Positions 35,281-44,671 of a DNA stretch of 64,000 nucleotides are shown piece after piece. The position numbers and the translations under genes are program-made. The stretch comes from Haloplanus aerogenes. Lineage in GTDB: Archaea; Halobacteriota; Halobacteria; Halobacteriales; Haloferacaceae. The stretch lies in the NCBI RefSeq assembly GCF_003856835.1, contig NZ_CP034145.1, positions 1,550,001 to 1,614,000 of the forward strand. The letters run 5' to 3'. Each line of letters opens with the position of its first letter. The first letter of the stretch is position 1. The notes beneath the pieces are model-generated. The model was not told where the DNA came from and ran no database searches. It worked only from the letters and a program-made list of their open reading frames with translations.

Positions 35281-36495
35281 ATGTCTTCCTCGAACCCCGG
35301 TCAGGGCGCCGTCCCGGGCGTCCTCTTCCGCGGCGGCACCAGCAAGGGTCTGTTCGTCCGCGAGGGCGTCCTCCCCGACCCCGGCCCCCTCCGCGACGAA
35401 CTCGTCCTCGAACTGTTCGGCTCGCCAGATCCGCTCCAGGTCGACGGCATCGGCGGATCGAAATCCCACACGAGCAAACTGATGATCGTCGGCGCTTCCG
35501 ACCGACCCGAGGTGGATGTCGAGTACACGTTCGGCCAGGTCGCCGTCACCGACCCCGTCGTGGACTGGGGCGGCAACTGCGGCAATCTCACGAGTGCCGT
35601 CGGGGCCTTCGCGGTCCATCAGGGTCTCGTCGACGTGCCCGCCGACGCCGACACGGTCGATCTCACCCTCCTGAACACCAACACGGGCACCCTGATCGAC
35701 CAGCCCGTCCCCGTCGCGGACGGGGCGCTCGACGTGTACGGCGACTACGCCATCGACGGCGTGCCGGGAACGGGGCCGCGCATCCCCTGCCGCTACCGCG
35801 ACCCCGCCGGCGGCGTCACGGGCGCGCTCTTCCCGACCGGTACGGCCGTCGAACGCATCACGCGCGACGACCTCGACGTGACGGTGACCGTCGCGGACGT
35901 TGGCAACCCCTGTGTCTTCCTGCGGGCCGCCGACCTCGATCTCGATGGGACGGAACTCCCCGACGACCTGTCGGAGCGACCGGGATTGCTCGACCGAATC
36001 GAACGAATCCGGGGCGTCGCCTGCGAACGCATCGGTCTCGTCGACGACGCGGCGAAGTCGCGCACCGAGTCGCCGGCCGTCCCGCAGATTGCCCTCGTTT
36101 CCGAACCCCAGTCGTTCCCCACCTCGGTCGACACCCACGTCGACGCCGCCGACATCGACGTGACGGCCCGAATCGTCACCTCGGGTACGCCTCACCACGC
36201 CTACGCCGTCACGGGAGCGATGTGTCTCGCCGCCGCGGCACGCCTCCCGGACACCGTCCCGCGCGAAGTGGTTCGGCCCGGCGAGGGCGCGGTTCGGATC
36301 GGGCATCCGAAAGGTGTCATCGAAATCGACGTCGAGTTGGCGGGTGGGGCGGACCCGCACATCGACGCCGTCACCGTCGGCCGGACTGCCCGTCCCCTGT
36401 TCGTCGGTGAAGTGCAGTACCGGTACGTCGGGGACCTGGCGTCGCTGGCGTCCGATGACGCCGACGCGACCGTGGACACTGGTGCCGACGACTGA
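35281..36495 (+). CDS. PrpF/4-oxalomesaconate-tautomerase-like isomerase (copy 1)
   Basis: The 404-residue protein has the PrpF family opening VPGVLFRGGTSKGLFV, a second block [18 protein letters not shown] with the conserved Cys, and a C-terminal repeat of the diaminopimelate-epimerase-like fold (HHAYAVTGAMCLAAAARLP). The family shifts double bonds in tricarboxylic acids: methylaconitate isomerase PrpF, aconitate isomerase, oxalomesaconate tautomerase GalD. The exact substrate is undecided. It is divergent from the MFS gene and is followed by SDR and ThDP genes on the same strand. A paralogue lies at 44668. Confidence 0.83.
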   Translation: MSSSNPGQGAVPGVLFRGGTSKGLFVREGVLPDPGPLRDELVLELFGSPDPLQVDGIGGSKSHTSKLMIVGASDRPEVDVEYTFGQVAVTDPVVDWGGNCGNLTSAVGAFAVHQGLVDVPADADTVDLTLLNTNTGTLIDQPVPVADGALDVYGDYAIDGVPGTGPRIPCRYRDPAGGVTGALFPTGTAVERITRDDLDVTVTVADVGNPCVFLRAADLDLDGTELPDDLSERPGLLDRIERIRGVACERIGLVDDAAKSRTESPAVPQIALVSEPQSFPTSVDTHVDAADIDVTARIVTSGTPHHAYAVTGAMCLAAAARLPDTVPREVVRPGEGAVRIGHPKGVIEIDVELAGGADPHIDAVTVGRTARPLFVGEVQYRYVGDLASLASDDADATVDTGADD

Positions 36496-36542
36496 TCCAC
36501 CCCGGCGGTTCACTTATACTCCCGTCGGGCGAGGAGGCGGGT

Positions 36543-37334
36543 ATGGATCTCGGACTCGCGGGTAACGCGGCAGTCGTGACGGCATCGAGCAGCGGACTCG
36601 GAAAGGCGGCGGCGCGGTCGCTGGCCGAGGAGGGCGTGAACGTCGTGATCAACGGCCGGGACGAGGAGCGCCTCGCCGACGCGGTGGCGGATCTGCGCGA
36701 GACGGCGACGGGCGAGGTCGTCGGTCAGCAGGGCGACATCGGCGTCGCCGCCGACGTGGAGGCGCTGGTGGAGCGGTGTGTCGACGAGTTCGGCCGCCTC
36801 GACCACCTCGTCACCAGCGCCGGCGGGCCGCCGAGCAAGGCCACGCTGGAGACGACCGACGAGGACTGGTACGACGCCTTCGACATGCTCGTCATGAGCG
36901 TCGTGCGCGCGGTGCGGGCCGGCGCCGACCACCTCCGCGCCGACGGCGGCGGGAGCGTCGTCAACATCACCTCGATGAGCGTCAAGGAACCGTCGAGCAC
37001 GCTCGTCCTCTCCGCGTCGGTGCGGATGGCCGTCGTGGGTCTGGAGAAGACACTCTCGCGGGAACTCGCGCCCGAAGTGCGGGCGAACACCGTCCTTCCG
37101 CGGAGCATCGAGACGGCGCGCATCCGCAACCTCGGCGAGGCGGCGGTCGAACGCGGCGAGTACGACAGCTACGACGACGTGCTCGCGGACCGCGCCGCCG
37201 ACAGCCCGCTCGGCCGGCTGGGCCAGCCACACGAACTCGGTGACGTGGTCGCCTTCCTCTGTTCGGAGCGGGCGAGCTACATCAACGGCTCGGCCATCCC
37301 CGTCGAGGGCGGCGTGTCGCGGTCGAACCTCTGA
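36543..37334 (+). CDS. Short-chain dehydrogenase/reductase lacking the YxxxK motif
   Basis: The 263-residue SDR has a Rossmann start AAVVTASSSGLGKAAAR (a variant of TGxxxGxG), the SAGG motif after LDHLVTSAGG, NITSM with a conserved serine, and a normal C-terminal LCSERASYINGSAIPVEGG. The catalytic Tyr and Lys of YxxxK are replaced: the expected position reads SASVR. Family members annotated as 3-oxoacyl-ACP-reductase-like share this loss, so the reaction may differ from classical hydride transfer. It follows PrpF-like copy 1 by 47 bases and may share its transcript. Confidence 0.83.
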   Translation: MDLGLAGNAAVVTASSSGLGKAAARSLAEEGVNVVINGRDEERLADAVADLRETATGEVVGQQGDIGVAADVEALVERCVDEFGRLDHLVTSAGGPPSKATLETTDEDWYDAFDMLVMSVVRAVRAGADHLRADGGGSVVNITSMSVKEPSSTLVLSASVRMAVVGLEKTLSRELAPEVRANTVLPRSIETARIRNLGEAAVERGEYDSYDDVLADRAADSPLGRLGQPHELGDVVAFLCSERASYINGSAIPVEGGVSRSNL

Positions 37335-37379
37335 CCTCCATCACGACTAAGTAGGCCGTTCGCGTTTGGCGGGGTGTTC

Positions 37380-39188
37380 ATGACTAGCAGCCCGCCACCA
37401 CGGGAGCGTCGCCCGGTCGACGTGAGCGATCAGGCGTACGGCTCCGACTACATCGCCGACTTCCTGAAGGGGTACGGCTTCGAGTTCGTCGCCTTCAACC
37501 CCGGCTCCTCCTTCCGCGGCATCGAGGAGTCGCTCGTCAACTACAACGACGAGACGCCGGCGATTATCGAAACTCCACACGAGGGCTTGTCGGTCGCCAT
37601 CGCCCACGGCCACGCGAAGGCGACGGGCGACCCCGCCGTCTGCATCCTCCACAACGTCGTCGGCACGCTCCACGGCACGATGGGCATCTTCAACGCCTAC
37701 TGCGACCGGGTGCCCGTCGTCGCCCTCGCGGGGACCGGCCCGGTCCAGAAGTCCAAGCGCCGACCCTTCTTCGACTGGATTCACACGGCCCAGATTCAGG
37801 GCAACCTCGTCCGCGGCTACACCAAGTGGGACGATCAGCCCGCCGCCGTCGACGGCATCGACGACGCCCTCCTGAACGCCATCAACATCGCGAACACGAA
37901 GACGAAGGGGCCGACCTACGTCGCCTTCGACCACGCGATTCAGGAGGCCGAACTCGACGAACCGATCCCCCTCCCCGACTTCGAGAAGTTCGAGGCGCCG
38001 ACGCGACTCGCGCCCGACCCTGCCGCCGTCGAACGCGCGGCCGACCTGCTCGTCGAGGCGGAGTTCCCCGTCGTCCTCGCCGATGCCGTCGGTGACTCGC
38101 ACGAGGCGGTCGACGCCCTCGTGGATCTGGCCGAATCGCTGGGCGCGCCGGTCTTCCACTCCCACCGCGTCGGTACGCCCCACCGCTACAACTTCCCGAA
38201 CACGCACCCGCTCGATATGGCGGGCACCGAGCTCTACCGCGAGGCCGACGCCGTCCTCGCGCTCGACGTGTGGAGCCCGAACTTCACGCTCACGGACACG
38301 GACCCCGCGACCCACGCCAAGACCGAGGCCGTCGAGGGCGAGTTCGACCTGATCGACGTGGGCACGCACAACACCCGCCCGTCGGGGCTGGTGTCGGACC
38401 AGTTCGCGCTCCGCGAGACGACGCTGTCGATGGCCGCCGACACGTCGCTCGCGGTGCCGCAACTGCGCGACGCGGTGCAGTCGCGGCTCGAAACCGACGA
38501 CGCCGCGCGCCGTCGCGCCAACGCCCGCCTCGACGAACTCGCCGGCGTCCACGACGAGCAACGCGCGGCGTGGCAGGCCGAGGCCGAGGATGCGTGGGAC
38601 GAGACGCCCATCTCCCTCCCGCGGGTGACGGGCGAAATCTGGGACGTGATCGAGGACGGGGAGTGGGTGCTGACCAACGGTACCTTCCGCGGTTGGGCGT
38701 ACAAACTCTGGGACATCGACGAGTTCGACCAGTACGTCGGCAGTTACTCCGGCGGCGGTGGCATCGGGCAGGGCATCGGACAGGCTATCGGCGCGGCGCT
38801 GGCGTACCGGGAGACGGACCGCGTCCCGATCAACCTCCAGCCGGACGGCGACCTGATGTTCTACCCCGGCGGCCTGTGGACCATCGGCCACTACGGCCTC
38901 CCCATCTTCACCGTCGTCCACAACAACGGCGCGCTGTACAACTCCACGAACCACCGGATGACGCTCGCAAAACACCGGGGCCGCGACGCGAGTCTGGAGA
39001 AGGCGCTCGTCGGCACCGGCCTCTACGAACCGACGCCCGACTACGCGACGATGGCGGAGTCGATGGGCGTCACGGGGTACGGGCCGGTCGAGGACCCCGA
39101 CGACCTCGCGCCGACGCTCCGCGAGGCGTGGGAGACGGTGAAAGGCGGCGACCCCGTCCTCGTCGACGTGGTCTGTCAGCCGCGTTAA
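37380..39188 (+). CDS. Thiamine-diphosphate-dependent 2-oxoacid enzyme
   Basis: The 602-residue protein has the three domains of the acetolactate synthase/benzoylformate decarboxylase family. The PYR domain has the activating Glu in IIETPHEGLSVAIAHGHAKA. The central domain spans about 210-350. The PP domain has the ThDP motif QPDGDLMFYPGG ending IFTVVHNNGALYNS. It probably decarboxylates or carboligates a 2-oxoacid, with substrate unknown. ATG 37380 is used, six bases inside a GTG alternative. Its stop overlaps the stop of the convergent aldehyde dehydrogenase, which could oxidise its aldehyde product. Confidence 0.82.
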   Translation: MTSSPPPRERRPVDVSDQAYGSDYIADFLKGYGFEFVAFNPGSSFRGIEESLVNYNDETPAIIETPHEGLSVAIAHGHAKATGDPAVCILHNVVGTLHGTMGIFNAYCDRVPVVALAGTGPVQKSKRRPFFDWIHTAQIQGNLVRGYTKWDDQPAAVDGIDDALLNAINIANTKTKGPTYVAFDHAIQEAELDEPIPLPDFEKFEAPTRLAPDPAAVERAADLLVEAEFPVVLADAVGDSHEAVDALVDLAESLGAPVFHSHRVGTPHRYNFPNTHPLDMAGTELYREADAVLALDVWSPNFTLTDTDPATHAKTEAVEGEFDLIDVGTHNTRPSGLVSDQFALRETTLSMAADTSLAVPQLRDAVQSRLETDDAARRRANARLDELAGVHDEQRAAWQAEAEDAWDETPISLPRVTGEIWDVIEDGEWVLTNGTFRGWAYKLWDIDEFDQYVGSYSGGGGIGQGIGQAIGAALAYRETDRVPINLQPDGDLMFYPGGLWTIGHYGLPIFTVVHNNGALYNSTNHRMTLAKHRGRDASLEKALVGTGLYEPTPDYATMAESMGVTGYGPVEDPDDLAPTLREAWETVKGGDPVLVDVVCQPR

Positions 39189-40675
39189 ACGAGGCGGAAG
39201 GGGTCCGAAATCTCGCCCTCCGTCTCGACCCAGACACTCTTCGTCTGCAGGTACTCGTCGATGGCCTCGATACCCTTCTCGACGCCCATGCCGCTCTGCT
39301 TGAACCCGCCGAAGGGCATGGTGAACGACGACTTGCGGTAGGTGTTGAGCCAGACGACGCCCGCCTCCAACTGGTCGGCCATACGGTGTCCGCGCCGGAT
39401 GTCGGTCGTCCAGACGCCCGCGGCGAGGCCGAACTCCGAGTCGTTGGCTTTCTCGATCACCTCGTCCTCGCTCTCGAAGGTCAACACGGCGAGGACGGGT
39501 CCGAACACTTCCTCCCGGGCGATGGCCATGTCGTTCGTCACGTCGCCGAGGATGGTGGGTGGATAGAACGGACCGTCCGGCACCTCGCGCTCCTCGCCGC
39601 CGGTCAGGAGCGTCGCGCCGTCGTCTACGGCGCGGTCGACGTGGTCGCGGACGCCCGCCAACTGCTCCGCGGAGACGATGGGGCCCATCTCCGTCGCCTC
39701 GTCCAGCGGGTCGCCGAGGCTGATGGCTTCGGTGCGCTCGATCAGGCGGTCGAGGAAGTCGTCGGCGATGGATTCGTGGAGAAAGAGTCGGGAGCCGGCG
39801 ATGCAGGTCTGGCCGCTGGCGGCGAAGATGCCTTTGATCGCTCCCGTGACCGCGGTGTCGAGGTCGGCGTCGGGGAAGACGATGTTCGGGCTCTTGCCCC
39901 CGAGTTCGAGCGTGCTGGGGACGACGTTCTCGGCGGCGGCCTTGGCGACGGCTTTGCCCGCCGTCGGCCCGCCGGTGAGCGCCACGCGGTCGATATCCTC
40001 GTGGCCCGCGAGCGCCGCGCCCGCCTCGGCGAAGCCCGTCACGACGTTGAGCGCGCCGGGCGGGAAGCCGGCGTCGAGAGCGAGTTCCGCCAGTCGGATC
40101 GCGGAGACCGGCGCGAGTTCCGAGGGTTTGAGGACGACGGTGTTGCCCGCGGCGATGGCTGGCGCGATTTTGTACGTCGCCAGCGAGAGTGGCGAGTTCC
40201 ACGTCGTGATGGCGCCGACCACGCCGTACGGTTCGGGCTTCGTGTAGCCGAAGAAGCCGTCCTGCTCGATGGGCATCGTGTCGCCCTGCACCTTGTCGGC
40301 GAGGCCGCCGTAGTAGCGATACCAGTCCGGCAGGCTCTCGACCTGCCCCCGCATCTCGCGGATGAGCTTTCCGTTGGACAGGGATTCGAGGTGCGCGAGT
40401 TCCTCGGTGTGTGCCTCGATTTCGTCGGCGAGGGCAAAGAGAAGTTGGCCACGCTCCGTCGCGGACCGGTCCTGCCAGTCGTCACTCTCGAACCGGCGGC
40501 GCGCGGCGTCGACGGCCGCGTCTACGTCCTCGGCCGTCGCTTCCGGCACCGACGCCCACGCCGTCCCGTCGTAGGGGTAGGTCACGTCGAAGCGCTCCCC
40601 GGCGGTCGCGTCGACGCGTTCCCCGTCGACGATCATGCCGTACTCCCGTCCAGCCAGTAACTCCGTGTGATCCAT
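39185..40675 (-). CDS. NAD(P)-dependent aldehyde dehydrogenase
   Basis: The 496-residue protein shows all ALDH landmarks: TTWNSPLSL, KPSELAP for cofactor binding, the general-base Glu in LELGGKSPN, and the catalytic Cys in ASGQTCIAGSR. It oxidises an aldehyde to a carboxylic acid. ATG 40675 is preferred to a TTG at 40726, which would overlap the promoter (GGTATAACG near 40729-40737). It is convergent with the ThDP enzyme and divergent from a universal stress protein. The substrate is not predictable from sequence; a product of the neighbouring ThDP enzyme is a reasonable guess. Confidence 0.92.
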   Translation of the reverse strand: MDHTELLAGREYGMIVDGERVDATAGERFDVTYPYDGTAWASVPEATAEDVDAAVDAARRRFESDDWQDRSATERGQLLFALADEIEAHTEELAHLESLSNGKLIREMRGQVESLPDWYRYYGGLADKVQGDTMPIEQDGFFGYTKPEPYGVVGAITTWNSPLSLATYKIAPAIAAGNTVVLKPSELAPVSAIRLAELALDAGFPPGALNVVTGFAEAGAALAGHEDIDRVALTGGPTAGKAVAKAAAENVVPSTLELGGKSPNIVFPDADLDTAVTGAIKGIFAASGQTCIAGSRLFLHESIADDFLDRLIERTEAISLGDPLDEATEMGPIVSAEQLAGVRDHVDRAVDDGATLLTGGEEREVPDGPFYPPTILGDVTNDMAIAREEVFGPVLAVLTFESEDEVIEKANDSEFGLAAGVWTTDIRRGHRMADQLEAGVVWLNTYRKSSFTMPFGGFKQSGMGVEKGIEAIDEYLQTKSVWVETEGEISDPFRLV

Positions 40676-40758
40676 GCCCCCATCCTCCACCCCGAACGGG
40701 TTAACGATGCGGGTGATTTCGGGCAAACCGTTATACCGTGGATTGCGAATAGGGGCCT

Positions 40759-41199
40759 ATGACCGTCCTAGTAGCAGTCGACCGTGGCGACAAGGGGCGC
40801 GGCACGCTCGAAGAGGGGAAGCGACTGGCCGACCAGTTCGACGACGATCTGGAGGTCATCCACGTCCTGACACGCAAGGAGTTCGTGAACCTCGAACGCA
40901 CGAGCGTCTCGGAGACACACGAGGCCGTCGACCCCGACGAAGTGCGTGAGATTGCGGCCACCATCGCGAGGGAAATCGCCGAGGAGGTTCTCGACGACTT
41001 CACGGCGACGGGCGCCGTCGGCGACCCCGCTGGCGAGGTGCTCTCGCTGGCGAAAAAGCGCGACGCCCGCTACATCGTCATCGGCGTTCGCAAGCGCTCG
41101 CCGGTCGGCAAGGTCGTCTTCGGGAGCACGGCTCAGGAGATTCTGATGGACAGCGACCGGTCGGTTGTCGTCGTGCCGCGAGCGAAGAAGGCGGAGTAA
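40759..41199 (+). CDS. Universal stress protein, UspA family
   Basis: The 146-residue protein starts MTVLVAVDRGDKGRGTLEEG and ends with GVRKRSPVGKVVFGSTAQEILMD, giving the G-x2-x-G-x9-GS ATP-binding type in slightly altered form (GVRKRSPVGKVVFGS). It is likely a cytoplasmic nucleotide-binding stress protein. It stands alone between the aldehyde and hydroxyacid dehydrogenase genes, the only non-metabolic gene in the catabolic island. The sequence differs clearly from the UspA at 21486. Confidence 0.88.
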   Translation: MTVLVAVDRGDKGRGTLEEGKRLADQFDDDLEVIHVLTRKEFVNLERTSVSETHEAVDPDEVREIAATIAREIAEEVLDDFTATGAVGDPAGEVLSLAKKRDARYIVIGVRKRSPVGKVVFGSTAQEILMDSDRSVVVVPRAKKAE

Positions 41200-41206
41200 G
41201 GACCGA

Positions 41207-42166
41207 TTACCGGTCGGCCGACACCGCCGTGTAGCGCTCCGGTGCGCCCGATCCGCCGAGCATCCCGAACACGTTGTCGACGAGCGTCCGGATGCTGTCG
41301 ACGCGCGTCTCGGTCGTCGTCGCGGCGACGTGGGGCGTCGCGACCACGTTGTCGAAGTCGTGGAGCGGCGAGTCGGCGGGGAGGGGTTCGGTCTCGAACA
41401 CGTCGAGGCCGGCGCCGGCAATCTCGCCCGCCTCCAGTGCGTCGCGAAGCGCCGACTCGGAGACGATGGGCCCCCGCGCCGTGTTGATCAGGATGGCCGA
41501 CTCCTGCATCCGGGCGAACGCGTCGGCGTCGATCATTCCTCGCGTCTCCTCGGTCAACTCGGCGTTGACGGTGACGATGTCGCTCCGGGCGAGGAGATCG
41601 TCGAGCGTCGTCAGTTTCGCGCCCGTTACGTCGGTGTCCTCCTCGAAGACGTAGGGATCGTACGCGAGGATATCCATGTTGAGCCCGGAGAAGAACGCGG
41701 CGACGCGACTGCCGATGTCGCCGAAGCCGACGATACCGACGGTCTTGCCGTTGACCGTCGTGCTGAGGGCCGTCTCGTCCCGCCACCCCCCGGCTTCCAG
41801 CAGGTGGTCGTTGCGGACGACGTCGCGGGAGACGGCGATGGCGAGACCGAGGGTGTACTCCGCCACCGCGGCGGCGTTCAACCCCGGCGTGTAGGTGACG
41901 CCGACACCCAGATCCGTCGCCGCGTCGAGGTCGACGTTGTCGATGCCGGTGCCGATCTTGCCGACGACTTCCAGATCCGTGGCCGACGCGAGTACGTCGC
42001 CCGTGATCGGGAGTCGGGAGGTGGTCAGGAGTACCTCCTTGCCGTCGAGTGCGTCGATGACGGCGGCTTCGTCGGATTCGACGCCGACGGTCAGATCGAG
42101 GCGGTCGTCCACCGCCTCGTCGACCGCCCAGAACGGCTGGAGGTCCTGATCGACGAGGGCCTTCAT
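41207..42166 (-). CDS. D-2-hydroxyacid dehydrogenase
   Basis: The 319-residue protein has the NAD-binding motif VGIVGFGDIGS and the catalytic set Arg in NTARGPIVSESAL, Glu in DVFETEPLP and His in TPHVAATT. It interconverts a D-2-hydroxyacid and a 2-oxoacid with NAD(P). Substrate within the family (phosphoglycerate, glyoxylate, lactate-like) cannot be told; the short length lacks an ACT domain, so it is not a typical SerA. It follows M29/NicX-like copy 2 by one base and is presumably in its operon. Confidence 0.9.
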   Translation of the reverse strand: MKALVDQDLQPFWAVDEAVDDRLDLTVGVESDEAAVIDALDGKEVLLTTSRLPITGDVLASATDLEVVGKIGTGIDNVDLDAATDLGVGVTYTPGLNAAAVAEYTLGLAIAVSRDVVRNDHLLEAGGWRDETALSTTVNGKTVGIVGFGDIGSRVAAFFSGLNMDILAYDPYVFEEDTDVTGAKLTTLDDLLARSDIVTVNAELTEETRGMIDADAFARMQESAILINTARGPIVSESALRDALEAGEIAGAGLDVFETEPLPADSPLHDFDNVVATPHVAATTTETRVDSIRTLVDNVFGMLGGSGAPERYTAVSADR

Positions 42167-42167
42167 C

Positions 42168-43145
42168 TCAGAAGAAGGTGAACTCGCCGTCTTCGAGGAC
42201 GACCTCGCCGTCGAGTTCGAGCGTCGGTTCGGCCATCATGGCGTCGAAGTGGACGGGCGCGCGGGTGGTGCCGCCGAGGTTACTGCTCGTGCCGATGCCG
42301 AAGTGGACGTTCCCGTACCGGCCGTGGTCGTTGGAGAACCAGCCGTTGAACTCGGGGCACTCGGGGTTCATGCCGACGGCGAGTTGGGCGATATTGTAGA
42401 CGGCGGGGTCGTCGTGTTCGGCCCACACGTCCGCGATGCGCTGGGCCTCGCGGCCGCCCTCGACGGACGTGACCGCGCCGTCTTCCATCTCCATTCGAAC
42501 CGGCTCCTCGAGGACGCCGATGTCGAGGTTGGGGATGGCGCCGTCGAAGACGACGGTTCCCTCCGTGGTCCCCTCGACGGGGGAGACGTTGGCCTCGATG
42601 TGGACGAGCGCCGTGAATTCGCCCGGCTCGTGGGCGATGCCGGGATGGGCGTTGCCGTCGCGGCCCTCCAGCCCGACGGTCACGTCCGTCCCTTGCGGTG
42701 ACGTGACACGGGCCTCGTCGGCCTCGGTGAATTTGCGGGCCATCTCCTCGCAGTGGGGGCGCATCCCCTCGTAGTCGGCGTAGAGGCCGCCGGTCTTCAG
42801 TTGTTCCGGCGTGAACTTCACCATGCTGATGAACCGGGCGCCCGCCTCCTTGGCCTCGGCCGCGGCGCTGGAGTGAGTGATCGAGCGGTGGACGGGCGTG
42901 ATGATCACGTCGGCTTCGAGCATTGCGGCCGCGACGGAGGGTTCGGGCTCGTTGCCGTCGTACTCGCGGGGGTCCATCAGGCTCATCGTCACGTTCGCGT
43001 CGCGCTCGTTGGCGGCAGCGGCGACGCGTTCGGCTACGTCGGCGACTTCCCAGTCCGAGACGACGAGCACGTCCTCACCTGCTTCGATGCCCGCACAGGT
43101 GTCGACCACGATGCTCGCGCCTTTCATCTCCTGAATCGAATCCAT
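42168..43145 (-). CDS. M29 aminopeptidase/NicX-like metalloenzyme (copy 2)
   Basis: The 325-residue protein is a paralogue of the one at 32969, with matching NIAQLAVGMNPECP, HFGIGTSSNLGG (H281) and PVHFDA (H299, D301), all at the same residue numbers as in copy 1. ATG 43145 is preferred over an in-frame start 84 bases upstream, since a TATA-like ATAGATTTATTG at 43168-43179 precedes it. As with copy 1 the ring-opening dioxygenase NicX and M29 peptidases are the nearest named relatives. It is divergent from the TcuA-like/PrpF-like pair and heads an operon with the hydroxyacid dehydrogenase. Confidence 0.7.
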   Translation of the reverse strand: MDSIQEMKGASIVVDTCAGIEAGEDVLVVSDWEVADVAERVAAAANERDANVTMSLMDPREYDGNEPEPSVAAAMLEADVIITPVHRSITHSSAAAEAKEAGARFISMVKFTPEQLKTGGLYADYEGMRPHCEEMARKFTEADEARVTSPQGTDVTVGLEGRDGNAHPGIAHEPGEFTALVHIEANVSPVEGTTEGTVVFDGAIPNLDIGVLEEPVRMEMEDGAVTSVEGGREAQRIADVWAEHDDPAVYNIAQLAVGMNPECPEFNGWFSNDHGRYGNVHFGIGTSSNLGGTTRAPVHFDAMMAEPTLELDGEVVLEDGEFTFF

Positions 43146-43183
43146 ACCCTCTCCCTGTCCGGCGGCGTCAATAAATCTATGTT

Positions 43184-43198
43184 CCGCCGTGTCGGCGG
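43184..43198. promoter_or_regulatory. 15-base palindrome CCGCCG-TGT-CGGCGG, possible operator
   Basis: A perfect 6-3-6 inverted repeat lies in the 122-base divergent gap between M29/NicX-like copy 2 and the TcuA-like gene, just upstream of the minus-strand TATA-like box. It could bind the IclR regulator encoded 2.6 kb downstream, but no evidence beyond symmetry and position exists, and GC-rich palindromes arise easily here. Confidence 0.35.
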
Positions 43199-43267
43199 GC
43201 GGGACGCGGTCCCGTCGCCAGCGGAGCAAAGTAAATAAGTGCTGGCTCCACAGTCACGTGGTGACGA

Positions 43268-44671
43268 ATGCCAGAGACAGTCACATCGGAAGTCGTCGTT
43301 GTCGGGTGTGGGATTGCGGGACTTGCGGCAGCCAACCGCGCGGCCGAACTCGGTCTCGACGTGTCGGTACTGGAGAAGTCACCGAAGGAACACCGGGGCG
43401 GCCATACGCGTTTCAGCGAGTCGTTCCGCGTCCCCTCCACCACCGCGAATCTCGAACGCTTCGGCTACGAGTTCGCGGTGCCGGACTACACCCCCGACGA
43501 CTTCTACGACGATATCATGTCCCAGACGAGCGGCCGGGCGGACCCCGAACTCGCCCGGACGCTCGTCGAGGAGGCAGGCGAGATGATCGAGTGGCTCACC
43601 GAACGCGGGGCCGAGTGGGACATGGAACCGCTCAACGTCGGCTACACTGCCGCGCGGACGTTCATGGATGGCGAGGAGAACGTCGCCGCCCTCGTCGAGG
43701 CCGCGGAAGCAGACGGCGCCACCTTCTACTACCGCACCGAGGCGCGTGACCTCATCCTCGACGACGACGGGAGCGTCGCGGGCGTTCGCGCCCGAACCGA
43801 CGACGGCCTCGTCGAGTATCTGGCCGATGTCGTCATCGTCGGCGCCGGCGGCTACGAGTCCTCGCCCGAGATGCGCACCAAGTACTACGGCGAGAACTAC
43901 GACGCGATGAAGGTTCGCGGCAGTCGGTACAACACCGGTGAGGGCATCGAGATGATGCTCGACGTTGGGGGCCGTGCCGAGGGACAGTGGGGCGGCGCCC
44001 ACATGGCCCTCATCGACCGCGAATCGCCCGAGGTGGAGGGCGGCGCCAACCGCGTCGACGGCTACCAGTACGGCGTCATCATCAACAAGGAGGGCGAGCG
44101 CTTCCTCGACGAGGGGGCGGACGCCCGCGCGCACACCTACGCCCGCTTCGGCCGCGAAATCTTCGAACAGCCGGGTCACGAGGCGTACATCGTCGTCGAC
44201 GCGCCGCTCCGCGACCACATGCGCGCGACCGGGCCTTCGGAGGTCACCGTCGCCGACACCGTCGAGGAACTGCTCGCCGAACTCGGCTGTGACCGGCCGG
44301 AGCGCGGCGCCGAAACGATCCGCGCGTTCAACGAGCAGTGTGATCCGGACGAGTTCGACCCCGACGTTCTCGACGGCAACGAGGCGACGGGCATCGAACC
44401 GCCGAAGTCGAACTGGGCGCTCCCGCTCGACGAACCGCCGTACTACGGTTGGGCGGTCACCGGCGGGATCACGTTCGGCTTCGGCGGCGTGGCGACCGAC
44501 ACCAGAGCGCGCGTCCTCGACACGATCGGGCGACCGATCCCCGGCCTGTACGCCGCGGGCAACAGCGTCGGCGGCCTCTTCTTCGACAACTACCCCGGCG
44601 GAACGGGGCTGTCGAACGCCGCCGTCTACGGCAAACTCGCCGCCGAGGACGCCTCGGACTATCTAGGATGA
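43268..44671 (+). CDS. TcuA-like FAD-dependent (tricarballylate) dehydrogenase
   Basis: The 467-residue flavoprotein has an FAD dinucleotide motif [21 protein letters not shown], the TcuA-type [11 protein letters not shown], and a C-terminal FAD loop [30 protein letters not shown]. It belongs to the fumarate reductase/succinate dehydrogenase flavoprotein superfamily, and its nearest named type is tricarballylate dehydrogenase TcuA, which makes cis-aconitate. The electron acceptor TcuB is not present here. Its stop overlaps the PrpF-like copy 2 start by four bases (ATGA), so a TcuA-then-PrpF route from tricarballylate to aconitate isomers is plausible. Confidence 0.82.
   Translation: MPETVTSEVVVVGCGIAGLAAANRAAELGLDVSVLEKSPKEHRGGHTRFSESFRVPSTTANLERFGYEFAVPDYTPDDFYDDIMSQTSGRADPELARTLVEEAGEMIEWLTERGAEWDMEPLNVGYTAARTFMDGEENVAALVEAAEADGATFYYRTEARDLILDDDGSVAGVRARTDDGLVEYLADVVIVGAGGYESSPEMRTKYYGENYDAMKVRGSRYNTGEGIEMMLDVGGRAEGQWGGAHMALIDRESPEVEGGANRVDGYQYGVIINKEGERFLDEGADARAHTYARFGREIFEQPGHEAYIVVDAPLRDHMRATGPSEVTVADTVEELLAELGCDRPERGAETIRAFNEQCDPDEFDPDVLDGNEATGIEPPKSNWALPLDEPPYYGWAVTGGITFGFGGVATDTRARVLDTIGRPIPGLYAAGNSVGGLFFDNYPGGTGLSNAAVYGKLAAEDASDYLG

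Noticed and set aside
37347-40202. Very long minus-strand frame opposite the ThDP enzyme and continuing out of frame through the ALDH gene
   Set aside because: It is Arg/Gly/Val-rich and overlaps two well-supported genes; such shadows are expected in GC-rich haloarchaeal DNA.
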